From CBFHOS01 sp965657645 (lineage in GTDB: Bacteria; Pseudomonadota; Alphaproteobacteria; Puniceispirillales; Puniceispirillaceae), in contig CBFHOS010000004.1 of assembly GCA_965657645.1 (NCBI GenBank), positions 39,665-103,664 on the forward strand: DNA of 64,000 nt, given 5' to 3'. A model generated the notes under the pieces. It saw only the letters and a program-made list of their open reading frames with translations. It was not told the origin of the DNA and searched no databases. This document shows, one piece after another, positions 57,932 through 64,000 of this stretch; position 1 is the stretch's first letter; the number at the start of each line of letters is the position of its first letter. The translations under genes were made by a program, and so were the position numbers.

Positions 57932-58378
57932 ATGCAGAAAGAACCAATCACCCCACCGCTCGCAGAAATGCAGGCGGTGTTTTTGCATAAGCTATGTTCC
58001 AGCGGCAATATAAGCGCGGCGGCGCGGGCCGCTGGTCGTGCCCGCAGTGGATTTTATCGGGACCGCCGCAAAGATCCGGTTTTCGCCTCTGCATGGGCCG
58101 AGGCGCTGGAAGAGGCGGCAGACAGATTAGAGCTAGAAGCAGTGCGCCGCGCCGTAGATGGGGTGAGCGAACAGCGGTTTTATCAGGGCGAAGAGATCGG
58201 CTCGGTAACACGCTATTCCGATAATTTGCTGATGTTTCTTCTAAAGGCACGACGACCTTGGCGGTTTGACCCCGCGTTCCGTGGAAAAAAACCGCATGAA
58301 GAGGTGAATGATGACGCCATCCGGACAGAAATTGACCGCAAAATGGCGCGCCTCACTAGGCCGGATGACAGCGAGTGA
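57932..58378 (+). CDS. Phage terminase small subunit
   Basis: A 148-residue protein with an N-terminal helix-turn-helix (F-L-H-K-L-C-S-S-G-N-I-S-A-A-A-R-A-A-G-R) followed by the F-Y-R-D-R-R-K-D-P-V-F-A-S-A-W-A segment common in small terminases. A helical part (E-A-L-E-E-A-A-D-R-L-E) comes next. It would recognise phage DNA and load the large subunit. No ribosome site precedes the ATG, and the promoter reaches to it, so the mRNA may be leaderless. It overlaps the large terminase gene. Confidence 0.78.
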   Translation: MQKEPITPPLAEMQAVFLHKLCSSGNISAAARAAGRARSGFYRDRRKDPVFASAWAEALEEAADRLELEAVRRAVDGVSEQRFYQGEEIGSVTRYSDNLLMFLLKARRPWRFDPAFRGKKPHEEVNDDAIRTEIDRKMARLTRPDDSE

Positions 58379-59624
58379 ACGCCGTGATTTTATTGCCAGT
58401 TTAAGCCGTGATGAGGCTGATTTTCTGCTTCACTTTTGGCCGTTATGGGCCCGCCCAAAACAATTGCCGCCACCAGGTGATTGGCGTGTTTGGTTGATGC
58501 TCGCGGGTCGTGGCTTTGGCAAGACCCGCGCCGGCGCAGAATGGATAAGATGGCTAGGCGAGAGTGGTACGGCACGGCATGTCGGTTTGGTTGGCGACAC
58601 ATTTGATGATGTGCGTCAGGTCATGGTCGAGGGGCCATCGGGTATTTTGAATGTCTGCCCGGCCCGCCACCGGCCGTTATGGCACAAAACCCAGCGCCGT
58701 CTGGAATGGCCATCGGGGATGAGCGCGCGGTGCTTTTCAGCTGATGATCCAGAGCAATTGCGCGGGCCTGAATTTGATTTTGCTTGGGCCGATGAGATCG
58801 CCAAATGGCGGTATCAATCAAGCTGGGACAATTTGATGTTTGGCTTGCGCAGTGGTGTGCATCCACAGGTGTTGGCAACAACAACGCCGCGGCCGCGTCA
58901 ATGGCTGATGGCATTGGCCAAGGCTAGCGATACGGTCATGGTGCAGGGCGCAACGAGAGAGAATAGAGCCAATCTGGCACCGGCGTTCCTAAGTGCGATT
59001 ACCCAGCCATATGGGGCCACGTCTCTTGGCAAGCAGGAGCTTGATGGCTTGTTGCTTGGTGAAATTGATGGGGCGTTATGGAGTCGGAACATCATCGCCA
59101 AATGCCAATCGAGCATGCCAGAGCGGCGTTCGTCATTTCGCATTGTGGTTGGTGTTGATCCGGCTATCGGCGGGCCCGGGGAAACCGGCATTATTGTCGC
59201 TGGTAAAGATGTTGATGGGATGATCTGGGTGCTAGAGGACGTTAGTTGCAACGCCCAGCCAGACGAATGGATTGCCATTGTGCGCCAGACTTTTGCCAAA
59301 TGGCGGGCGGAAACGGTGGTTGCCGAGGTTAATCAGGGCGGTGCGTTGATCAATACATTATTGCAACAATCAGGTCCGCCATTGCCGGTGCGTGAAGTGC
59401 GGGCGATGAGGTCTAAATCGATCAGGGCAGAGCCGGTCGCGGCGGCCTATGCCGGTGGGCGGGTGCGTCATGCCGGTGATTTCGCGGTGCTAACGGACCA
59501 GATGTGCAGTTGTTTGCCCGGCAAGCGGCAAATCCCGTCACCCGATCGGCTTGATGCGCTGGTCTGGGCGGTGAATGCGCTGTTATCCGGCAATGAAACA
59601 CATGTGCGAGAGCTTTCGCTCTAG
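58311..59624 (+). CDS. Phage terminase large subunit (GTA gp2-like, COG5323 type)
   Basis: A 437-residue packaging motor. The ATPase domain has the Walker A variant L-A-G-R-G-F-G-K-T-R-A-G-A-E-W, W-A-D-E-I-A-K-W as Walker B, and T-T-T-P-R-P as coupling motif. The nuclease part shows V-G-V-D-P-A-I-G-G, V-V-A-E-V-N-Q-G-G and S-P-D-R-L-D-A-L-V-W-A. It belongs to the group that includes Rhodobacter gene transfer agent gp2 and many alphaproteobacterial prophages. AGAGG lies 6 bases before the ATG at 58311; 58365 is an alternative start. It overlaps the small subunit gene. Confidence 0.92.
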   Translation: MTPSGQKLTAKWRASLGRMTASERRDFIASLSRDEADFLLHFWPLWARPKQLPPPGDWRVWLMLAGRGFGKTRAGAEWIRWLGESGTARHVGLVGDTFDDVRQVMVEGPSGILNVCPARHRPLWHKTQRRLEWPSGMSARCFSADDPEQLRGPEFDFAWADEIAKWRYQSSWDNLMFGLRSGVHPQVLATTTPRPRQWLMALAKASDTVMVQGATRENRANLAPAFLSAITQPYGATSLGKQELDGLLLGEIDGALWSRNIIAKCQSSMPERRSSFRIVVGVDPAIGGPGETGIIVAGKDVDGMIWVLEDVSCNAQPDEWIAIVRQTFAKWRAETVVAEVNQGGALINTLLQQSGPPLPVREVRAMRSKSIRAEPVAAAYAGGRVRHAGDFAVLTDQMCSCLPGKRQIPSPDRLDALVWAVNALLSGNETHVRELSL

Positions 59625-59655
59625 ATCATCCGCTGGGGCGGAAAAAGGGGACATA

Positions 59656-60966
59656 ATGCTTGAAGATAACATAGCGGCGCCGGGGTTGGCGCACCGCGCG
59701 ATGGCGCCTGAATTAGATCTGATTGCGGATTTGATGGGCGGCACGGCGTCAATGCGGCGGGCCGGTCAACGCTGGCTACCGCGTGAAACCGCCGAGAGCT
59801 GGACAGCATGGCGTGCTCGGCTTAACCGTACGGTGCTGTTTAACGGATTGGCGCGAACCATTCAGGTGCTCGCCGGACGCCCCTTTGCCCAGCCGGTATC
59901 ATTGGAAAATGCGGATCCGGCGCTGGCAAAATTAGCGCGCGATATTGATAACCAATCGAACGATATCGGCAGCTTTGCGGCAAATTTGATGAGCGCTTTG
60001 CTCCGTGATGGTCTGACCCATATATTGATCGACCGGCCCCAACAGGGCGGCACGCCGTATTTTGTTCATGTCACAGCCTCGCAATTGATTGGCGCAGAGC
60101 GCGATGATCAGGGCCTATCAGCCATCCGTATTATGGAGAGCCATAGCCGCAAGCAAGGCCGCTTTGGTGAAGAGGCGGTGCCGACAATCCGCTATATCGA
60201 TCGCAAGGGATGGCAATTATGGCAAACCCAGCGCGGCGGTGGTTGGAATGTGGTCAATAGCGGAACCCATGATAGCGGCATTGTCCCGCTAGTGACGTTA
60301 AACGCCGCGGCCTCGGGATTTATGCAGGCCCGCCCACCGATGATTGATCTTGCATGGCTTAATCTAGCGCATTGGCAATCGGCGAGTGACCAACGCCATA
60401 TCCTGCATGTGGCCCGTGTGCCGATCCTGTTTGGCCGGTCTTTGCAAGTGGCAGAAGGGCAAATTGAAATTGGCCCTAACCGTTTAATTCTGGCGGATGA
60501 TCCGTCGGCTGATTTGCGCTTTGTTGAACATTCTGGTGCGGCCATTGCCGCGGGTCGCCAAGATCTAATTGATCTTGAGGACCAAATGGCGGTGATGGGC
60601 CTAGAGATGATCCGCCAAGAACCGGGGACCGTTACCGCAACCGAGCGCGCCATTGCCACCGCCCAGACACAGGCCGCTTTGGGCCGCGTCGTCCAGACTC
60701 TAGAGGCCGGTATAAAACGTGCCATTACCCTCATGGGGCAATGGATGGGGCTGGATGAAGACAAGACTGGTGCGTTGATATTTAGCCGCCGTCATCCCGC
60801 CCGCGATGATCAGGCCGCAGAGGCCGACCTGTTGTTACGCGCGCGCCTTGCTAATGAAATTACCAGCGAGGCCTTTCTCGCTGAGATCGCCCGTCGCGGT
60901 ATTCTTGGCGCGGGATCCAACCCACCCACCAACGTCAAACCTATAAATGGAGATGCTAATGACTGA
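59656..60966 (+). CDS. Phage portal protein (DUF4055 type)
   Basis: A 436-residue protein of the DUF4055 group, the portal ring through which DNA enters the capsid. The early region reads G-Q-R-W-L-P-R-E-T-A-E-S-W-T-A-W-R-A-R-L-N-R-T-V-L-F-N, followed by T-I-Q-V-L-A-G-R-P-F. Helical parts with T-A-T-E-R-A-I-A-T-A-Q come later. The R. capsulatus GTA uses a different (HK97-type) portal, so this head is not orthodox RcGTA. AGGGGA stands 5 bases before the ATG at 59656. It overlaps the next small gene by 8 bases. Confidence 0.82.
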   Translation: MLEDNIAAPGLAHRAMAPELDLIADLMGGTASMRRAGQRWLPRETAESWTAWRARLNRTVLFNGLARTIQVLAGRPFAQPVSLENADPALAKLARDIDNQSNDIGSFAANLMSALLRDGLTHILIDRPQQGGTPYFVHVTASQLIGAERDDQGLSAIRIMESHSRKQGRFGEEAVPTIRYIDRKGWQLWQTQRGGGWNVVNSGTHDSGIVPLVTLNAAASGFMQARPPMIDLAWLNLAHWQSASDQRHILHVARVPILFGRSLQVAEGQIEIGPNRLILADDPSADLRFVEHSGAAIAAGRQDLIDLEDQMAVMGLEMIRQEPGTVTATERAIATAQTQAALGRVVQTLEAGIKRAITLMGQWMGLDEDKTGALIFSRRHPARDDQAAEADLLLRARLANEITSEAFLAEIARRGILGAGSNPPTNVKPINGDAND

Positions 60967-61231
60967 TCCCTTGAAAACAATCGTCGAGGTTCCCCCGATA
61001 ATTCCAATTATCCCGGCGGCTAGTGATGCGCATGATGCCGAGCCTGTTGCTGTCGCGTCTGATGAAACGCCAGAAATGCCAGATGCCGTTGCGCCCAACA
61101 CAGGCATTGGTAGTGGCGCCGGTGCACAGAATAACGGCATTCACGCCAATTCCATTAGCGCCGATGATCCATCCGCAATTAACAATAATCTAACCGCTCT
61201 GGCTGATGGCTCGATGCTTTTGCGGCTTTAA
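60959..61231 (+). CDS. Small acidic protein in scaffold position
   Basis: A 90-residue protein rich in Pro, Ala, Asp and Asn, with no clear fold (I-V-E-V-P-P-I-I-P-I-I-P, S-D-E-T-P-E-M-P). I do not recognise its family. It sits between portal and coat genes, the place of the scaffold protein in P22-like phages, but it is much shorter than a typical scaffold. GGAG precedes the ATG at 60959, and the start overlaps the portal stop. Scaffold or decoration protein is a guess from position. Confidence 0.55.
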   Translation: MTDPLKTIVEVPPIIPIIPAASDAHDAEPVAVASDETPEMPDAVAPNTGIGSGAGAQNNGIHANSISADDPSAINNNLTALADGSMLLRL

Positions 61232-61306
61232 TAAAGCCAGAATAATCAGGGCCAACCCAATGCGGCTCTGTCCCAATTAGCCGACCATTACCAACCCATC
61301 ACCCAT

Positions 61307-61322
61307 CTGGTGATTACACCAG
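61307..61322 (+). other. Perfect 6-bp hairpin between small gene and coat gene
   Basis: CTGGTG (61307-61312) pairs with CACCAG (61317-61322) around loop ATTA. It lies 38 bases upstream of the coat start and has no T run, so it is unlikely to terminate transcription. It might affect coat translation or mRNA processing. Confidence 0.4.
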
Positions 61323-61359
61323 TGATCCAGGCGCTTTGGCGTTTGACGAAAGGAAATCT

Positions 61360-62517
61360 ATGACCAATCAATTAACAAATATTATGCCCCGGATTGTTGC
61401 GCGGGGAATGTTGCGCTTTCGCGAAACGGCCATCTTGCCGCGGCTTGTGAATAGCAGTTTTTCGGCTGAAGCCGCCCAGCATGGCGATGTCATAAACGTA
61501 CCCATTAGCGTTCCCATCGATGCCGCGGATGTCACGCCCGGTACGACAGATGAAAACGTTCCTGACACTAGGCCTAATGTGGTGTCGGTGCCGCTAAACA
61601 ATTGGAAACGCGCGGCCTTTTATCTGAATGACAACGAGATGATGCAGATTGAGGCGCAAAATAGTTTCATTCCATTACAGATGTCCGAGGCCATTAACGC
61701 GCTGGCTCTGGCGGTCAATACATCGATCATTAATTTGCATACGCAGATAGATCACTCGATTGGCACGGCCGGCACGCCGGCATTTGTATTGAATTTACAG
61801 AACAATACAGATGTCCAACATAATGCCGGAATGGCAATTGCCCTGCGCAAGCGCTTGAACGAGGCGGCCGCGCCAAAGACCGGTCGTTTTGCGGTGATAG
61901 ATTATGAAACGGAGGCCAATGCGCTTGCCTTGCCGCAATTTTCAGATGCCGAAAAATCCGGATCAACCAGCGTCCCACTGGAAGGCGAAATTGGTCGAAA
62001 ATTTGGTATTGATTGGTATTCCAGTGACCTCATTCCGCACCATGAAAATACAATTGGAGAAAAAACCACTGTTGGGGACACTGAAAGTGGCGCCGATGAG
62101 ATTGTTATAAGCGGTGCGGCTACAGGCATTGAGCGAGGTGCAGTTCTGACGATCGGGGCAATTGACTATGTAATTGCCGCCGCCGTATCGAATGATGGCG
62201 GATCAACATCAACACTAACTCTCAACAAGGGTCTGCATGCGGAGGTAGCAGACGGCACCAACGTAACATTTAAGACGGACTTTCGGGTTGGGCTGGCGAT
62301 GCACCGTGATGCAGTGGCTTTGGCTATGCGACCGCTGACTAGCGGCGGAATGGAGTTAGGGGCCAATGGTCATATGATGAGTGTGACTGATCCCCAAACG
62401 GGACTGTCGCTGCGTCTTGAAGTCAGGCGCGAATACAAGCGGACCGTCTGGGAATTTGATGTTTTGTGGGGTGTGGCGCTGGTTCGCCCTGAATTGGCGG
62501 TGAAGCTTTATGCCTGA
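61360..62517 (+). CDS. Phage major coat protein, P22 gp5 family
   Basis: A 385-residue protein matching the P22-type coat family. It has the opening P-R-I-V-A-R-G-M-L-R-F-R-E-T-A-I-L-P-R-L-V-N, then G-D-V-I-N-V-P-I and L-N-N-W-K-R-A-A-F-Y-L-N-D. The ending shows V-G-L-A-M-H-R-D-A-V-A-L-A-M-R-P-L, and the inserted domain (about 230-300) is Gly/Thr/Ile-rich as expected. AAAGGA lies 6 bases before the ATG at 61360. No prohead protease gene lies upstream, consistent with P22-type heads that do not need one. Confidence 0.85.
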   Translation: MTNQLTNIMPRIVARGMLRFRETAILPRLVNSSFSAEAAQHGDVINVPISVPIDAADVTPGTTDENVPDTRPNVVSVPLNNWKRAAFYLNDNEMMQIEAQNSFIPLQMSEAINALALAVNTSIINLHTQIDHSIGTAGTPAFVLNLQNNTDVQHNAGMAIALRKRLNEAAAPKTGRFAVIDYETEANALALPQFSDAEKSGSTSVPLEGEIGRKFGIDWYSSDLIPHHENTIGEKTTVGDTESGADEIVISGAATGIERGAVLTIGAIDYVIAAAVSNDGGSTSTLTLNKGLHAEVADGTNVTFKTDFRVGLAMHRDAVALAMRPLTSGGMELGANGHMMSVTDPQTGLSLRLEVRREYKRTVWEFDVLWGVALVRPELAVKLYA

Positions 62518-62755
62518 TCCAATCAAACATCCACAAAGGCGGGCGGAGACTTATCCCGGCAATCAGGCGGGCACATTAATGGTCACGCTTCGCCATAGCC
62601 GGACCGAGCAGTTGGTAACTGTGCCATTGGCGCGTTACCAGCAGCAGGCCGGCCAGCGTTATCGAAACTGGCGGTTGGCGCGGGGTAATAGTTTCCTGCG
62701 CCCGCCGATCACCATGAGCCAGATAGTGATGGGGGCGGGGGAGAGCTATGGATAA
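62510..62755 (+). CDS. Small basic phage protein of unknown function
   Basis: An 81-residue basic protein (R-R-A-E-T-Y-P-G-N-Q, L-R-H-S-R-T-E-Q-L, R-Y-R-N-W-R-L-A-R-G). I do not recognise it. It overlaps the coat gene by 8 bases and the next gene by 8, so it is translated as part of the head operon. A minor head or connector function is likely from position. Confidence 0.6.
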   Translation: MPDPIKHPQRRAETYPGNQAGTLMVTLRHSRTEQLVTVPLARYQQQAGQRYRNWRLARGNSFLRPPITMSQIVMGAGESYG

Positions 62756-63266
62756 TGAAATTGGTTCCGATGACGTTTCCCAAACGAACCAGCCTCAAGC
62801 GAACCCGCCTCAAAATATTGTGGTTGGTTATTGCACCCTTATCGATGCCAATAGCTGGTTTGCCGCACGGCATATGACGGCATGGGCAGATAGCGATGTG
62901 AATGCGCGCAATGGAGCGTTGTTGCGGGCGGCAGATTGGCTGGATGGGCATTATCGTTTTCGCGGCGAGCGCTGTGACGATGCCCAATCTCGTGCATGGC
63001 CCCGCAATGATATCGGCAACGAGGATGGGGCCCAAATTGGCCCCCTCCCGGGGCCGGTTAAACAGGCTTATCTGGAAATCGCGCTGGCATTACTCGAGGG
63101 CGATGGCGAGGCCGAGGCGGTGCTTGGTCATAGTGGGGCGATTATTTCTGAACAGGTGGCGGGGGTGTCCGTTCGTTACGCCCCGCCCCGCACACAATCA
63201 CGGATCGCGGCGTTATTGGCGCCGTATCTTCATTCACAACTAGCCACAAGGATTCTGCGCCAATGA
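62748..63266 (+). CDS. Phage head-tail connector (DnaT_2/P22 gp4-like)
   Basis: A 172-residue protein. The central part (Y-C-T-L-I-D-A-N-S-W-F-A-A-R, then L-L-R-A-A-D-W-L-D-G-H-Y-R-F-R-G, A-W-P-R and V-K-Q-A-Y-L-E-I-A-L-A-L-L) matches the phage family often called DnaT-like, which corresponds to head-completion/adaptor proteins. It would attach to the portal after packaging. It overlaps both neighbours by a few bases. The N-terminus is Asn/Gln/Pro-rich and probably disordered. Confidence 0.7.
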   Translation: MDNEIGSDDVSQTNQPQANPPQNIVVGYCTLIDANSWFAARHMTAWADSDVNARNGALLRAADWLDGHYRFRGERCDDAQSRAWPRNDIGNEDGAQIGPLPGPVKQAYLEIALALLEGDGEAEAVLGHSGAIISEQVAGVSVRYAPPRTQSRIAALLAPYLHSQLATRILRQ

Positions 63267-63592
63267 GTTTATTATCATCAAAGCGACTGAGCGCCGTATT
63301 ACGCCGCTATGGCAGTCCTGCGCGGCTGGAGCGCGATCCAGTGGTAAATTTTCACCTGCTGATTAATGAATTGGCACCTGTTGGCGGGACTGATTTGCCA
63401 GACCAGGTTATCGCCGCCGAGGGTGTTGTTCTGCTATCGTCCAAGCGGGTCGAAACAGCGCCACCGAGCGTTGGTGAAATCATCGTTCAGGATAACCGCA
63501 GATGGCGTTTAGACGTGGTATTGCCGCTCGCAGAGCATAGCAAGAACCTGTTTGAAATTCGCGCCAGTCGTGTGGTTCCGAACCCGACATGA
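63263..63592 (+). CDS. Putative head-tail stopper protein
   Basis: A 109-residue mostly beta protein (V-V-L-L-S-S-K-R-V, G-E-I-I-V-Q-D-N-R-R-W-R-L-D-V-V-L-P). The size, beta content and W-R-L-D-V-V motif resemble head-closure (stopper) proteins, but the assignment rests on position between the connector and the tail-terminator-like gene. It overlaps both neighbours by ATGA-type junctions. Confidence 0.5.
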   Translation: MSLLSSKRLSAVLRRYGSPARLERDPVVNFHLLINELAPVGGTDLPDQVIAAEGVVLLSSKRVETAPPSVGEIIVQDNRRWRLDVVLPLAEHSKNLFEIRASRVVPNPT

Positions 63593-64000
63593 AGCCAGTA
63601 TTACTGCACTCCGGTGGATCTAGCCTGATCCGCGCTGCGATCGCGGGTGCCACCGCTGATATACTCAATGCGGCAGGGCATGGCGAATTACCCATCCTTG
63701 TTGAAAACACCCAGGCCAAGCTCGCCAAACCAGAACTTGGTTATGTGAAATTTGTTCTCACATTTGCCAGCGGATTAGGTGTCGGTGGGCCGCGCCAGAT
63801 TCTAGGTCATCAGGGGCTTGGTGAGGGGGTCGCCTTGTTCACGCTAGCGCTTCCTGCGGGCAAGGGCACGCCGGATTCCGATACGATTTTTGATCAGTTT
63901 CGGGCGGTCATGGCGCATCAGCAAATCAACAATATTGCCTATGGCGATCTTGAAATAGAGGCTGGACGCGCCGCCGGACCGTTCTGGCTGATTGATGCCA
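63589..64000 (+). CDS. Tail-terminator-like protein, truncated by window end
   Basis: An open frame of at least 137 residues that starts in ATGA with the upstream stop and runs off the window. It begins with K-P-V-L-L-H-S-G-G-S-S-L, an I-R-A-A-I-A-G segment, and later F-D-Q-F-R-A-V-M-A-H-Q and an F-W-L-I-D-A end. Position and length fit tail-terminator/DUF4128-like proteins that join tail to head. The C-terminus is not visible, so the call is tentative. Confidence 0.5.
   Translation, partial: MKPVLLHSGGSSLIRAAIAGATADILNAAGHGELPILVENTQAKLAKPELGYVKFVLTFASGLGVGGPRQILGHQGLGEGVALFTLALPAGKGTPDSDTIFDQFRAVMAHQQINNIAYGDLEIEAGRAAGPFWLIDA

Noticed and set aside
61307..61322. Hairpin before the coat gene as a terminator
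   Set aside because: No T run follows and the coat gene must be transcribed from upstream.
56473..64000. Module as an orthodox Rhodobacter-type gene transfer agent
   Set aside because: Only the large terminase is of that type; portal and coat belong to DUF4055 and P22-like families, and no prohead protease is present.

Overview
The window reads as the chromosome of a free-living, aerobic alphaproteobacterium with roughly balanced base composition. The evidence is a set of families and gene orders typical of that class: carA-carB-greA, yqeY-dnaG-rpoD followed by a CAT-anticodon tRNA, prs-rplY-pth-ychF, lgt-midA-pgeF opposite ubiK-ybjN-proC, uvrC-pgsA plus molybdenum cofactor genes, a three-gene cytochrome bc1 operon, and class-restricted families (Alph_Pro_TM, DUF1285, ELM1-like). 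A marine SAR116/Puniceispirillum-like source would fit, but that is an inference from gene content and no alignment was run.

Layout. 1-4.6 kb: the tail of a GcvT-fold protein, rarD, a periplasmic cyclophilin, a universal stress protein, and a TauE/SafE exporter with its Alph_Pro_TM partner and an ArsR regulator. 4.9-9.7 kb: an unknown gene, DUF1285, a CoA-type Nudix hydrolase, a small membrane protein, the CCA-adding enzyme and hemF. 10-12.6 kb: petABC. 12.6-20.1 kb (minus strand): dienelactone hydrolase, ychF, pth, rplY, prs, pgeF, midA-like, lgt. 20.3-23.4 kb (plus): ubiK, ybjN-like, proC, a TetR/COQ9-like gene, csaA. 23.4-25.9 kb: a MarR/OmpR/EnvZ-type regulatory operon. 26-32 kb: ilvE, then uvrC-pgsA-mobB-moeA-moaD-moaE. 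32.5-40.7 kb: uvrB, an Ada-like protein, an aminotransferase, msrP, ELM1-like, Lrp, greA. 40.8-50.4 kb: carAB, yqeY, dnaG, rpoD, tRNA. 50.6-52 kb: two lineage-restricted genes. 52-56.4 kb: hydantoinase plus glutamine amidotransferase, a ribbon-helix-helix protein, an RNA methyltransferase.

The most unusual region is 56.47-64.0 kb. A phage-type S24 repressor is divergent from a DUF6362-like gene, and DNA packaging and head genes follow directly: small and large terminase, portal, scaffold-position protein, P22-type coat, connectors, and a tail-terminator-like gene cut by the window edge. No integrase, replication or lysis gene lies between the regulator and the terminase. Two copies of ATAGGA-N4-TCCTAT overlap the two promoters that would drive the module, so a simple repressor-controlled packaging/head cassette is written in the sequence. 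It may be a compact prophage, a decayed prophage, or a gene-transfer-agent-like element; the right-hand part is not visible.

A second recurrent theme is short imperfect tandem arrays (11-21 bp units) in intergenic DNA and at gene ends. The most striking is an array of 11-bp units in strict phase between carA and yqeY. I found no CRISPR array, insertion sequence or rRNA gene.
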